A stretch of DNA of 64,000 nt from an uncultured Lachnospiraceae bacterium (GCA_910585545.1 CAJUFN010000012.1:1-64000), one strand, 5' to 3'; counted from the first letter of the stretch, positions 41,711 to 51,517 are shown. Notes: generated by a model from the letters alone, not told the origin. Numbers and translations: made by a program.

Positions 41711-43465
41711 ATGTCACATATTTCTTCTTTTTTTGTCAGACACCGCTTAAAAATCATTGCGGTTTCCCTGACACTATGTGCCATATCTGCACATCTCTTT
41801 CTTCAAAGTTCTTCCCCGGATGCAGCTTTTGAAGCCTTTACCGATACACTTTTTTCTCAGGAGGTCAGTTCTACAACAATCAACCTGCATTATACGCTTA
41901 AACATCCGGAAAACTACGATATCCAAAATATTCCCATCACCTACGGCTCATTTCCTACGAACAGTACTGCCGCCAGGGCTGCTTTAGAAAATTACCTTGC
42001 TGCCTTAAAAAAGATTCCTTATTATAAACTCTCATCCGAAAATAAACTTACCTATGACATCCTAAAAGATTATCTAAACACCGCACGTTTGGGATGCTCT
42101 TACCTTCTTTACGATGAACCGTTAGGCCCTGTCACCGGCCTTCAGGCACAACTTCCGGTACTTCTTTCAGAATATCAGTTTCACACACAGGAAGACATAC
42201 ATACCTACCTTCAATTACTAAAAACCACTCCCGATTATTTTCAGTCACTCATTGATTTTGAACAGGCAAAATCCGATAACGGTCTTTTTATGGCGTCCTA
42301 CACTGCCGATTCCGTAATAGAACAGTGCCGTTCCTTCCTGGATATGGGAAAGGATAATTACTTATTTTCCACCTTCCCCGAACGATTATCTTCGGTAAAA
42401 CACCTTTCGGATGCCGAAAAACAGTCTTTCATAAAAGATAATGAAAAAATCGTAAACGATTTTGTATTCCCAGCCTATGAAAAACTCATTGATGTACTTA
42501 CCTCCTTAAAAACTACTTCCAAAAACGAAGGCGGCATATGCGGTCTCCCTTCTGGTCAAAATTATTATGAATACATTGTACAAAGAGACGTTGGAACTGA
42601 CCGAAATATCCGTGAGCTGGAAGAATTGACCTTAAAACAAATGCAAGCTGACCTTAACGCTATGCGCGCCGCACTTCCTGCCGGACAGACAAAAGAAGTT
42701 TCCGCTTCTTTAAATCCGGCAGCATACACCACATTAGAAGATACCGATCCGTTGCACATACTTTCTGACCTGCAAAACAAGATCACGAATGTATTTCCTC
42801 AGTATCCTGATGTACAGATGAATATCAAATACGTTCCCAAACCAATGGAGGAACATTTAAGTCCTGCTTTTTATATGATCCCTGCCATTGACAACACCGA
42901 TGAAAACACAATCTATATCAATCAGGGACAGACGATGGATGGTATTGAACTATACACGACACTGGCACACGAAGGATATCCCGGACATCTGTACCAGACA
43001 ACTTATTTTCTGGATTGTGCCCCGGCTCCGATACGAAGCATCCTAGGCTACGGCGGATACACCGAGGGCTGGGCTACCTACGCCGAAATGATTTCCTTTT
43101 ACTTTGCTCCTATTTCCAAACAAGAGGCTACTCTGACACAAAAAAATAAATCCCTCATTCTTGGCATCTACGCGCTTGCCGATATGGGTATTCACTACGA
43201 AGGCTGGACATTTGAAGATACCTTCGCATTTTTTAGTAAATATGGCATCGCCAACCAAAGTGTCGTACGAGAAATTTATGAACTCATCGTCAGCGACCCC
43301 GCCAATTATTTGAAATACTACATCGGATACCTGGAATTTCTGGAATTGAAAAAAGACGCGATGGAACAACAGGGAAAAAATTTTAGCCAGAAAAAATTTC
43401 ATGAAGCGATTCTGAATGCGGGTCCATGTTCGTTCCCGACCTTAAGAAAATATGTACTAAAGTAA
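41711..43465 (+). CDS. membrane-anchored DUF885 putative metallopeptidase
   Basis: The 584-residue protein has an N-terminal signal anchor (about residues 13-31) and then the DUF885 domain. The HEGYPGH motif (about residues 420-426) resembles the HExxH zinc site of gluzincin peptidases with an altered spacing, and GGYTEGWATYAE follows about 28 residues later with a candidate third ligand. DUF885 proteins are widespread and few have known substrates. The start at ATG 41711 follows GGAG by six bases; an earlier ATG at 41654 lacks a ribosome site. It probably acts outside the membrane. Confidence 0.85.
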   Translation: MSHISSFFVRHRLKIIAVSLTLCAISAHLFLQSSSPDAAFEAFTDTLFSQEVSSTTINLHYTLKHPENYDIQNIPITYGSFPTNSTAARAALENYLAALKKIPYYKLSSENKLTYDILKDYLNTARLGCSYLLYDEPLGPVTGLQAQLPVLLSEYQFHTQEDIHTYLQLLKTTPDYFQSLIDFEQAKSDNGLFMASYTADSVIEQCRSFLDMGKDNYLFSTFPERLSSVKHLSDAEKQSFIKDNEKIVNDFVFPAYEKLIDVLTSLKTTSKNEGGICGLPSGQNYYEYIVQRDVGTDRNIRELEELTLKQMQADLNAMRAALPAGQTKEVSASLNPAAYTTLEDTDPLHILSDLQNKITNVFPQYPDVQMNIKYVPKPMEEHLSPAFYMIPAIDNTDENTIYINQGQTMDGIELYTTLAHEGYPGHLYQTTYFLDCAPAPIRSILGYGGYTEGWATYAEMISFYFAPISKQEATLTQKNKSLILGIYALADMGIHYEGWTFEDTFAFFSKYGIANQSVVREIYELIVSDPANYLKYYIGYLEFLELKKDAMEQQGKNFSQKKFHEAILNAGPCSFPTLRKYVLK

Positions 43466-43472
43466 AGAACAG

Positions 43473-43536
43473 AAACCCTCATATCTATTTGTATAAAGCT
43501 TATCGCTCCTTTTATTACAAATAGATATGAGGGTTT
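43473..43536. terminator. bidirectional terminator between DUF885 gene and spmB
   Basis: A perfect 21-bp stem (43473-43493 with 43516-43536) runs into TTTTT on the plus strand. It serves both convergent genes. Confidence 0.85.
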
Positions 43537-43539
43537 TTA

Positions 43540-44067
43540 TCACTGCATAAATCCTGCCAGAACGACGCTCGCCGCAAGCCCCGCTGCTGTGGCAAATAGC
43601 GCACCTGGCAATGTAAATCTTGTCTTGGTTACCTTTGCTGTCATAAAATACACGCTCATGGTATAAAAAATAGTCTCCGTACAAGACATCGAAATAGATG
43701 CAATCAAACCTATGTAAGAATCCGTTCCGAATTCTTTGAATAAATCCAGTAAAAGCCCTGTTGCCGCGGAAGAAGAAAACATTTTTACAACCGTAAGCGG
43801 TACCAACTCTCCCGGAAACCCTATAAGCCCTGTCACTTTTCCAATGCCTGATGATAAAAATTCCAGAAAGCCCGAGGCCCGAAGGATCCCCACCGCCACC
43901 ATCAACCCTATCAATGTAGGCATAATCTTGATGACGGTAAGAAAACCGCTTCTCGCACCTTTAATAAACCGATCGTATACCGGAACCTTTTGCAAAAGTC
44001 CATACAACACGATTCCAAAAATCACGAACGGAACGATAAAGTCACTTAAAAACAGGAAAAAATGCAT
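43540..44067 (-). CDS. spmB: spore maturation protein B
   Basis: The 175-residue membrane protein has a nucleoside-recognition (Gate) domain. Hydrophobic segments include DFIVPFVIFGIVLYGLL and IGLMVAVGILRASG, plus the conserved VKMFSSSAATGLLLDL and SCTETIFYTMSVYF motif. SpmB with SpmA is required for full core dehydration and heat resistance of spores. It follows spmA by 53 bp in the conserved pair. Confidence 0.93.
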   Translation of the reverse strand: MHFFLFLSDFIVPFVIFGIVLYGLLQKVPVYDRFIKGARSGFLTVIKIMPTLIGLMVAVGILRASGFLEFLSSGIGKVTGLIGFPGELVPLTVVKMFSSSAATGLLLDLFKEFGTDSYIGLIASISMSCTETIFYTMSVYFMTAKVTKTRFTLPGALFATAAGLAASVVLAGFMQ

Positions 44068-44120
44068 AACATCATCCTTTTATTTAAACATCAATACATT
44101 TTATGTATACCCGATTATTT

Positions 44121-44738
44121 TTATGAGCCCTGTTTTCCTTCTGCCATCTTGCAGAACACAATTCCCGCCAACGTACTGACCATAGTCGCCAATATTCCAG
44201 CCCCTACGATACCTGCCGGATTCACGCTCCCATACTGGCTCCTGAATGCAATCACATTCACTGGGATCAGCTGCAAAGATGAAATGTTCAGCACTAAAAA
44301 TGTGCACATCTCATTACTGGCAATCCCTCTCTTTCTTACAATCCCCGGTAATCTCCCTCTCCTTCTGTCCTCTTCAATCTTTTCCAGTTCCTCCATCGCC
44401 TTTAGCCCGGCAGGCGTAGCTGCCCAGCCAAGCCCAAGAATATTGGCAATCGTATTGGTTGTGATATATTTCTCCGCCGGATGATCCTTTGGCACCCCCG
44501 GAAACATCCATTTAATAAACGGCCGCATCCATCTGCTCGCCGCCTGGATAATCCCCGCACATTCCGCGATCTCCATAAGTCCCACCCATAACGACATCAC
44601 TCCAACCATCGTAATACACAGCGTAACCGCCTCTTTCGCAGAATCCAGTGCCGCGTTGGTAATCTCCGGCATCTTTCCGGTAAATGCCCCAAACATCACA
44701 CCGACAATAATCATTCCTGCCCATAATTTATTCAGCAT
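44121..44738 (-). CDS. spmA: spore maturation protein A
   Basis: The 205-residue Gate-domain membrane protein has several helices. The motifs MSLWVGLMEIAECAGI, NILGLGWAATPAGLKAM and SLQLIPVNVIAFRSQYG are typical of SpmA. It acts with SpmB during spore core maturation. It lies 21 bp after the symporter gene on the same strand, so it may also be read from the symporter promoter. Confidence 0.93.
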   Translation of the reverse strand: MLNKLWAGMIIVGVMFGAFTGKMPEITNAALDSAKEAVTLCITMVGVMSLWVGLMEIAECAGIIQAASRWMRPFIKWMFPGVPKDHPAEKYITTNTIANILGLGWAATPAGLKAMEELEKIEEDRRRGRLPGIVRKRGIASNEMCTFLVLNISSLQLIPVNVIAFRSQYGSVNPAGIVGAGILATMVSTLAGIVFCKMAEGKQGS

Positions 44739-44759
44739 CCTTATTCTCCTGCTTACATT

Positions 44760-45947
44760 TTATAGATCTATCGAAATATTTTGTTTTTTGATTCTATGCT
44801 TTTTCGCATATCCAGTCAACATCAATGTCAACGCACCGTCTCCTGTTACGTTACATGCGGTGCCAAAACTATCCTGGATCGCAAAGATTGCAAGCATCAG
44901 GCCTGTTCCGTCATCGCCAAATCCAATCACACTTATGATAAGACCTAAGGAAGCCATAACTGTTCCTCCAGGTACGCCCGGCGCTCCGATTGCGAACACC
45001 GCGAGCAGCACGCAAAAAAGAATCATCGTTCCCAAACTTGGCAGTTCATTATAAAGCACTTTCGATACGATCATCACAAAGAATACTTCTGTCAGTACGG
45101 AGCCGCAAAGATGGATATTTGCAAACAACGGGATTCCAAAGTCTACCATGTCATCACGTAGTACTTTTGATTTCTTCGCCCCGCGAAGCGCTACTGCCAG
45201 CGTTGCTGCTGAAGACATTGTTCCGACAGCCGTAATGTAAGCCGGCCCATAGTGTTTTAATACTTCCATCGGATTCTCTCCGGAATAGATTCCGGCAACC
45301 CCATAAAGAACTGCAAGCCAGATATAATGCCCAATCATAACAATAACAACGGCAATCAAAAATATCGGTAACTGCTTCGTAATGGTTCCGTCATAAGATA
45401 AACACGTAAATGTAAAACAGATAAATACCGGAAGGATCGGAATGATAATCTTGGATACAAGATCCAATACAATCTTCTGAAACTCATCCAGAATCGTAAC
45501 AATTGTCTTTGCTTTCGTCCAAACCGCTGCAAGACCAATCATGACAGAAAACGCAAGTGCGCTCATTACAGGCATAATTTGAGGAATCTCCAGTCCGAAA
45601 ATATCCTTTGGCAGTTCGTTAAGCTCCACACTTGATGCGACAGACAGATTTGGAATAATCGCATATCCGGCACCCATAGAAAGGAGGGCTGCCAGCACAG
45701 AAGATACATATGCAATTGCGATTGCAACTCCAAGCATCTTAGATGCATTATTCCCAAGCTTTGTAATAGAGGGCGCAATAAACCCAATTACGATCAATGG
45801 TACGATAAAGTTAATAATCTGCCCTAAAATATTTTTGAGTGAAACGATCACACCCATAGCCGACACAGGCAATAACTGCCCCAACACGATACCGATCACA
45901 ATGCCGATCAAAAGCTTTGCCGGTAAACTTGTTAAAATTTTTTTCAT
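44760..45947 (-). CDS. dicarboxylate/amino acid:cation symporter (DAACS family)
   Basis: The 395-residue transporter has about eight helices and two re-entrant loops of the glutamate/serine transporter fold. GTMSSAATLAVALRG stands for the serine-rich hairpin 1 and FAIGAPGVPGGTVMASLGL for hairpin 2, with IQDSFGTACNVTGDGAL near the C-terminus. It is closest in character to serine/threonine or branched dicarboxylate carriers, which couple uptake to sodium or protons. The substrate cannot be fixed. It lies upstream of spmAB. Confidence 0.9.
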   Translation of the reverse strand: MKKILTSLPAKLLIGIVIGIVLGQLLPVSAMGVIVSLKNILGQIINFIVPLIVIGFIAPSITKLGNNASKMLGVAIAIAYVSSVLAALLSMGAGYAIIPNLSVASSVELNELPKDIFGLEIPQIMPVMSALAFSVMIGLAAVWTKAKTIVTILDEFQKIVLDLVSKIIIPILPVFICFTFTCLSYDGTITKQLPIFLIAVVIVMIGHYIWLAVLYGVAGIYSGENPMEVLKHYGPAYITAVGTMSSAATLAVALRGAKKSKVLRDDMVDFGIPLFANIHLCGSVLTEVFFVMIVSKVLYNELPSLGTMILFCVLLAVFAIGAPGVPGGTVMASLGLIISVIGFGDDGTGLMLAIFAIQDSFGTACNVTGDGALTLMLTGYAKKHRIKKQNISIDL

Positions 45948-46082
45948 AGTCTCTCTCCTTGAATTCTATTCCCCGATCATATTTTACCGAGCTGTTACAC
46001 ATTATATGCAATTCGTCTGTCCATTGTTTCCTTTTTAAGAACAAATGATGCATCTTTAACCTATTAGATAAAGATTTTCAGA

Positions 46083-46112
46083 AAAAAAGCATCGGATAAC
46101 CGACGCCTTTTT
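46083..46112 (-). terminator. terminator of the ABC ATPase gene
   Basis: 13-bp arms with two G-T pairs (46083-46095 with 46100-46112) around a 4-base loop, with A/T runs at the ends, just beyond the stop codon. Confidence 0.75.
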
Positions 46113-46129
46113 CCTGAGTAATATTAAGA

Positions 46130-47242
46130 CTAGTTTGTAATAGCTAGTTCTGTCTCTTTATCAAATACATGAATCTTGTTCGCATCTAAAGCAAATTTCA
46201 CTGTATCGCCTGTTCTTGCTGTTGTTCTAGGCTCAACTCTTGCTGTCATGCTTGCTCCTGCATAATCAAAGTATAAGAATACTTCTGCACCTAACATCTC
46301 GTATACTCGAATCTTTGCTTCAATAACTGTGTTTGGTGAAGCTGCCAGGAATTCTGGCTCATCATGTACATCTTCTGGACGGATACCAAGTACAACAGTT
46401 TTTCCATTGTAACCGCCAGCGATCAACTTCTTCGCTTTTGCTTCAGAAAGTTCAATTTTATGTTTTCCAAGGTTCAATGTAACTTTGTCGCCTTTGATCT
46501 CACATACAGCATCAGCAAAGTTCATCTGAGGAGAACCGATGAATCCTGCTACGAACAAGTTACATGGTGTATCATATAATACCTGCGGTGTATCTACCTG
46601 CTGAACAATACCGGCACTCATAACTACGATTCTTGTTCCAAGTGTCATAGCCTCTGTCTGGTCATGTGTTACATAGATAATCGTTGTACCTAATCTCTGG
46701 TGCAGCTTAGAAATCTCGATACGCATCTGACCACGAAGCTTTGCATCAAGGTTTGATAAAGGCTCATCCATAAGGAATACCTTAGGATTACGAACGATCG
46801 CACGACCCATAGCAACACGCTGTCTTTGTCCACCGGACAAAGCTTTTGGTTTACGGTCTAATAAAGCTTCCAAGTCAAGGATTCTTGCTGCTTCGCGAAC
46901 CATTTTGTCAATCTCGTCTTTTGGTAATTTTCTTAATTTAAGACCAAACGCCATGTTATCATATACTGTCATATGCGGATACAAAGCGTAGTTCTGGAAT
47001 ACCATCGCGATATCTCTGTCTTTTGGTTCTACGTCATTTACTATTTTATCACCGATCCTTAATTCACCTGATGTGATATCCTCAAGTCCTGCAACCATAC
47101 GAAGTGTGGTAGATTTACCACATCCTGAAGGTCCTACGAAGATGATAAATTCTTTATCTGCAATCTCAAGATTAAAATCTTTTACCGCTACATATCCGTT
47201 TGGATATGTTTTATTGATATGTTTTAAAGATAAACTTGCCAT
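46130..47242 (-). CDS. MsmK/UgpC-type sugar ABC transporter ATPase
   Basis: The 370-residue ATPase has Walker A GPSGCGKST, Q-loop FQNYALYPHMTVYDN, signature LSGGQRQRVAMGRA, Walker B VFLMDEPLSNLD and H-loop VTHDQTEAM. A C-terminal OB-type regulatory domain (about 240-370) is typical of MalK/UgpC/MsmK. No permease or binding protein gene is adjacent, so it probably energises several distant sugar ABC importers, as MsmK does in streptococci. Terminator directly downstream. Confidence 0.92.
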   Translation of the reverse strand: MASLSLKHINKTYPNGYVAVKDFNLEIADKEFIIFVGPSGCGKSTTLRMVAGLEDITSGELRIGDKIVNDVEPKDRDIAMVFQNYALYPHMTVYDNMAFGLKLRKLPKDEIDKMVREAARILDLEALLDRKPKALSGGQRQRVAMGRAIVRNPKVFLMDEPLSNLDAKLRGQMRIEISKLHQRLGTTIIYVTHDQTEAMTLGTRIVVMSAGIVQQVDTPQVLYDTPCNLFVAGFIGSPQMNFADAVCEIKGDKVTLNLGKHKIELSEAKAKKLIAGGYNGKTVVLGIRPEDVHDEPEFLAASPNTVIEAKIRVYEMLGAEVFLYFDYAGASMTARVEPRTTARTGDTVKFALDANKIHVFDKETELAITN

Positions 47243-47368
47243 ATTTCATTTCCTCCTAAAAGTTTGTTCGTTTTATCCACTGGTATAAGTATAAATATAA
47301 TCACCGCAAAAAGCCAGAATCGAAGTGCACAAAGTTTTCATCCTTTTCTATACAAGGTGACGAAGCTT

Positions 47369-48217
47369 TTATCTTTCTTTTGTCAAAAGTGCCTGATACA
47401 CTTCTCTTTTCCCGATTCCACGGTCTTTTGCCACTAACTTCATTGCCTCTTTTTTCTCATGCCCCTGCCTAAGATAAATATCCATATGCTCCTCCACGGA
47501 CATCTCCTGCCACGCTTCCTGCGCCTCCTTTTTCATCTCCTGTCGATTCCGTCCTTCTATTATAAGCACGCATTCCCCTTTCGCCTCATTTGCTTCATAG
47601 TATTCTGCTGCCGCTTCTAATGTTGTCGCAAATGCAGTTTCATGCTTTTTCGTAAGCTCACGGCATACCGTAACCTTCCTGTCCCCGAGAACTCCCCAAA
47701 GCTCTTTTAATGTTTTTAAGAGGCGATGCGGTGCTTCATAGATAATCATCGTACGCGTCTCACTTTTAAGTTCTTCCAGAATTTCCTGACGCTCTTTTTT
47801 ATCCGACGGCAAGAATGCCTCAAATGCAAACCTTCTCGTAGAAAGTCCAGACAAAGTCAGTGCTGTAATACATGCCGCGGCGCCTGGAAGCGATGTGACC
47901 GTAATACCTGCTTCGTAACACATCTTTACAAGTTCTTCGCCGGGATCAGATATCCCGGGTGTTCCGGCATCTGTGATCAGCGCAATATTTTGTCCTTCCA
48001 AGAGCTTTTCTACCAGTTTCTTTCCTTTTTCTATTTTGTTATATTCATGATAACTCGTCATCGCTGTCTTAATCTCAAAATGATTCAAAAGCTTGATACT
48101 GTTTCTCGTATCTTCTGCCGCAATCAAATCAACCTCTTTTAAGATACGAATCACCCGAAATGTCATATCCTCCAGATTTCCTATCGGTGTTGCACATAAA
48201 TACAATGTTCCAGACAT
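47369..48217 (-). CDS. rsmI: 16S rRNA 2'-O-ribose C1402 methyltransferase RsmI
   Basis: The 282-residue SAM enzyme has LYLCATPIGNLEDMTFR, AAEDTRNS, LITDAGTPGISDPGEELV and YEAPHRLLKTL, the RsmI signature blocks. It methylates C1402 in the ribosomal decoding centre. The gene begins one base after the upstream methyltransferase ends, in the holB-ricT-yabB-rsmI order. Confidence 0.95.
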   Translation of the reverse strand: MSGTLYLCATPIGNLEDMTFRVIRILKEVDLIAAEDTRNSIKLLNHFEIKTAMTSYHEYNKIEKGKKLVEKLLEGQNIALITDAGTPGISDPGEELVKMCYEAGITVTSLPGAAACITALTLSGLSTRRFAFEAFLPSDKKERQEILEELKSETRTMIIYEAPHRLLKTLKELWGVLGDRKVTVCRELTKKHETAFATTLEAAAEYYEANEAKGECVLIIEGRNRQEMKKEAQEAWQEMSVEEHMDIYLRQGHEKKEAMKLVAKDRGIGKREVYQALLTKER

Positions 48218-48973
48218 TTATTCGTCCTCTTTCCCTTTTCCATAATAAAGCTCATGCACTTCTTTTGTATAAGTACCGTCTTCGTTATAAATGATCAATG
48301 GTTTCTCCACCGTTATCCTCGAATTTGCACCTCGTACACCCTCGAGTAATACCATATTCGGTTCCTTATAAAGCCCGGGATATACAAGCCGCATTCGTTT
48401 AGGTTCGATTTTATATGCGCTCATCTTACTTAGAATCTCCGCAAGCCGAAATGGCCGGTGCACCATATAAAATCGCCCTTTAAAGCGGAGTATCTTTGCG
48501 CTTTCCCGCAAAATATCATCCAACGTGCATAACACTTCATGCCTTGCAATGGTCATCGCATCACTGTCATTTCTAAGTCCATGCGATCCAATCATATACG
48601 GCGGGTTCGTCGTAATAACATCAAAAGAACCTGCCGGGAATATGGAAGAAGCTTCCTTGATATCGCCTGTCACAATATCAATCTCATTCTCAAGATGATT
48701 ATGCAGTACACTTCTTCTTGCCATATCGGCGCTTTCTTTTTGTATCTCCAAGCCTGTAAAATGTTCTCCATCCGTTTTTGCCTTCATTAAAACAGGAAGG
48801 ATTCCTGTCCCCGTACCAAGGTCAAGAACCCTTTCTCCTTTTTTCACTGTAACAAAACTAGATAACAAAGAACTGTCCATGCCAAAACAAAACCTTCCGG
48901 GATGCTGAATCAATTCATATCCTTTAATCTGAAGGTCATCCAGCCGTTCTCCCTCTTTTAAATTAGTTGTCAT
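48218..48973 (-). CDS. tRNA1(Val) adenine-N6 methyltransferase family (YabB/TrmN6)
   Basis: The 251-residue Rossmann methyltransferase has VLDLGTGTGILPVLM as the SAM site, and the catalytic TNPPYMIG (NPPY), which is typical of N6-adenine methylation. This family modifies A37 of tRNA-Val in enterobacteria. It overlaps the ricT end by 11 bp and abuts rsmI, the same arrangement as yabB in Bacillus. The target RNA is not proven here. Confidence 0.9.
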   Translation of the reverse strand: MTTNLKEGERLDDLQIKGYELIQHPGRFCFGMDSSLLSSFVTVKKGERVLDLGTGTGILPVLMKAKTDGEHFTGLEIQKESADMARRSVLHNHLENEIDIVTGDIKEASSIFPAGSFDVITTNPPYMIGSHGLRNDSDAMTIARHEVLCTLDDILRESAKILRFKGRFYMVHRPFRLAEILSKMSAYKIEPKRMRLVYPGLYKEPNMVLLEGVRGANSRITVEKPLIIYNEDGTYTKEVHELYYGKGKEDE

Positions 48974-49874
48974 TCAGTTTTGATTCTCCTTCGCCTTTTT
49001 CCAAAGCCTTCAGCTCTTTTAATTCTTCTTTTGATAGTTTCATATCATTTTTCTTACGTCTTGGACGGAATTTCAACTCGTCTACTTTATATTCACGAAT
49101 CTCTTTTTCATCATTCTCCAACGTTACGACAACTTTCACAAGCTGTCTCAATACGCTTAAACTTTGCACCTCTCCCACAAGTCCTTCCGCAGTGCGGACC
49201 GTGTCGCCTACTGCCGGGAGACGGCTGTTTAGCTCTTCGTACGTCTCTTCCTCATTTGTAAGACAGCACATCAGCCTTCCACATACGCCGGAAATCTTTG
49301 TCGGATTCAAAGATAGATTCTGCTCCTTTGCCATCTTAATGGATACCGGCGCAAACTCAGCAAGATACGTATGGCAGCAAAGCGGCCTTCCGCATACGCC
49401 GATACCTCCGCGAATCTTTGTCTCATCGCGGACCCCGATTTGGCGAAGCTCAATCCTGGTCCGAAATACCGATGCCAGATCTTTTACCAACTCTCTGAAA
49501 TCAATTCTTCCATCTGCCGTAAAGTAAAATAATACTTTATTGTTATCAAATGTATATTCTGCATCAATCAGCTTCATATCTAATTCATGTTTCCGAATCT
49601 TCTCAAGACAAATCTGAAATGCTTCTTTTTCTTTCTCTCTGTTTCTCTCTTCTGCCTTTTTATCTTCCTCTGTGGCAATACGGATAACCGGCTTTAGCGG
49701 CTGCGTAACCTGTTCTTCAGGAATCTCCTTTGGTCCTGTTACAACATTGCCGAATTCCACGCCCCTTGCCGTCTCCACAATGACCTGATCTCCCTGTCTG
49801 ATATGCAGTTTTCCCGGTGCAAAAAAGTATATTTTCCCTGCTGTCCGGAATCTTACACCTATTACCTTTATCAT
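48963..49874 (-). CDS. ricT: PSP1 domain protein RicT (YaaT)
   Basis: The 303-residue protein has the PSP1 core (GVRDETKIRGGIGVCGRPLCCHTYL and SGVCGRLMCCLTNEEETY). The cysteine pairs are the residues that help hold an iron-sulfur cluster in the RicA-RicF-RicT complex. That complex helps RNase Y mature operon mRNAs and affects sporulation entry through Spo0A phosphorylation. It follows holB by three bases, the conserved position. The C-terminus is a charged tail of about 35 residues. Confidence 0.93.
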   Translation of the reverse strand: MIKVIGVRFRTAGKIYFFAPGKLHIRQGDQVIVETARGVEFGNVVTGPKEIPEEQVTQPLKPVIRIATEEDKKAEERNREKEKEAFQICLEKIRKHELDMKLIDAEYTFDNNKVLFYFTADGRIDFRELVKDLASVFRTRIELRQIGVRDETKIRGGIGVCGRPLCCHTYLAEFAPVSIKMAKEQNLSLNPTKISGVCGRLMCCLTNEEETYEELNSRLPAVGDTVRTAEGLVGEVQSLSVLRQLVKVVVTLENDEKEIREYKVDELKFRPRRKKNDMKLSKEELKELKALEKGEGESKLNDN

Positions 49875-49877
49875 GTT

Positions 49878-50870
49878 CTAATTCTCCTTTATCGTCAATA
49901 GCAAAAGCTCCATCGTTAAATCGAAGTTTACATTTGCTTTCAGCCTTGCTTTTGCCTTTTCAAGTGCATCTAAAATTTCTTCAATACCTTCATAAGAGCT
50001 TCTGTTCGCCCTCTCCTGAATAAAATCCATCTGATCTTTAAAAATCACACCATTGACATCTTTCGTCGCTTTATATAAAAGCACATCACGGTACCAGACC
50101 ATGATAAGATCAAGACAATCTGAAATATTCAGCTTAAATGTCTCCAATTTTTTAATTGCCCGAACAATCTCTGCACTATCCATCTCATTGATATATTTCA
50201 TAAGCTGGATCATCTCTTCTTTTATCTCATTAAAATGTTCACTGGAAGCAAGGGCAATGGCCTTTCCCATATTGCCCTGTGCAAAGGATGCACAAATTTC
50301 CGCCTGATAATCCGGAATCTCCATCTCTTCCATAAGATACTTTTTAATCAGCTTATCTTTAATATTTCTCAGTTTTAAGACGACACATCTGGAACGTATC
50401 GTCGCTAAAAGACTTTCTGCATTCTCCGTAAGAAGAAAAATGATCGCATATGCAGGCGGTTCTTCTATCGTCTTCAAGATTGCATTCTGCGCCTGCGGCG
50501 TCATAAGATCCGCCTCCGGAATAATATAGATTTTATATTTCCCACTGTATGGCTTGATCATAATATCATTGTTAATCTGTGTACGCACGTCATCTACGCT
50601 AATCGTATTTGGTTTTTCATGCGTTACACGGATAACATCCGGATGGTTCCCACTCATGATCTGCCTGCAATCGTGACAATCATAGCAAGGATCTGATTTA
50701 CTGTTGTGACATTGCAGCATCATGGCAAATAAATTTGCCAGAAGCTTCTTTCCTGATCCTCTCTCTCCATTCAAAATATATGCATGCGATACCTTGTCTC
50801 CTTGTACCGCGCCTTGAATATATTCAATAATATCTCTGTGTCCTACAACACTTCCAAAACCATTATTCAT
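49878..50870 (-). CDS. holB: DNA polymerase III subunit delta'
   Basis: The clamp-loader delta' subunit has a degenerate P-loop region (GERGSGKKLLANLFA), a four-cysteine zinc module (CHNSKSDPCYDCHDC), IIPEADLMTPQAQNAILKTIEEP and the SRC motif TIRSRCVVLKL. The start at ATG 50870 (MNNGFGSVVGH, 330 residues) sits after AAGGA; a longer start 12 codons upstream is unlikely. It lies between the guanylate-kinase-like gene and ricT. Confidence 0.93.
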   Translation of the reverse strand: MNNGFGSVVGHRDIIEYIQGAVQGDKVSHAYILNGERGSGKKLLANLFAMMLQCHNSKSDPCYDCHDCRQIMSGNHPDVIRVTHEKPNTISVDDVRTQINNDIMIKPYSGKYKIYIIPEADLMTPQAQNAILKTIEEPPAYAIIFLLTENAESLLATIRSRCVVLKLRNIKDKLIKKYLMEEMEIPDYQAEICASFAQGNMGKAIALASSEHFNEIKEEMIQLMKYINEMDSAEIVRAIKKLETFKLNISDCLDLIMVWYRDVLLYKATKDVNGVIFKDQMDFIQERANRSSYEGIEEILDALEKAKARLKANVNFDLTMELLLLTIKEN

Positions 50871-50914
50871 CCTGCCGCGTCCTTTCCCTTCGATGTCGAT
50901 TGGCAATCTCTAAT

Positions 50915-51502
50915 CTACATCTGCGCCTTAATCATCTCTGCGATTTCTTTCGCACATCTATCTCTGTCATCATTGATATAACGTTTCTTAATACCGCACT
51001 CTAAGATATTCTCATCTGAAAAATCTTTATTATCCGCCATGAAACGTCTGCACATCTCATCGTACTTTGGTGTCTTTTGTGCCCTTTCTCTCTTAAGCGC
51101 TCTTTCAAGGCGCTCACCATCTTCTACCTCGATATAAACCGGTATTACTTTGGTATTTCCATAATATTTACGAATTCTGTCATAAGATTCCAATGTTCCG
51201 ATCATAAGATAATAATTATCATTTTCCAGATCGATCTGCCCGTCGTCTACTGTAAAATAACGCCACACACCATGTACCGTCTCATAAGAACGAACCTCTA
51301 CCACTTTATCTTCTCTTACCATGCTGGAAAGTTCACTTTCGCTTACAAAAAAGTATTCTACACCTTCGGTCTCATCCTCACGAATCGGTCTTGTTGTATA
51401 AGGTACGATCGTCTGAAGATTTGGCGCCTCTTCCTGAATCTTCTTAAATATCGAATCTTTTCCTGATGAACTCTTCCCCATTACATAAAATATCTTTCCC
51501 AT
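50915..51502 (-). CDS. guanylate kinase-like protein
   Basis: The 195-residue protein has a P-loop (FYVMGKSSSGKDS), the Gmk-type PYTTRPIREDETEGVEYFFV substrate segment and the late RALKRERAQ lid region. The P-loop lacks the usual GPSG(V/A)GK wording, and the C-terminal CGIKKRYINDDRDRCAKEI is unusual. It stands where Bacillus has thymidylate kinase (tmk) between yaaO and holB. Whether it phosphorylates GMP, another nucleotide, or acts as a regulator cannot be decided; a second canonical gmk elsewhere in the genome is likely. Confidence 0.8.
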   Translation of the reverse strand: MGKIFYVMGKSSSGKDSIFKKIQEEAPNLQTIVPYTTRPIREDETEGVEYFFVSESELSSMVREDKVVEVRSYETVHGVWRYFTVDDGQIDLENDNYYLMIGTLESYDRIRKYYGNTKVIPVYIEVEDGERLERALKRERAQKTPKYDEMCRRFMADNKDFSDENILECGIKKRYINDDRDRCAKEIAEMIKAQM

Positions 51503-51517
51503 ACTTTACTCCTTTTC

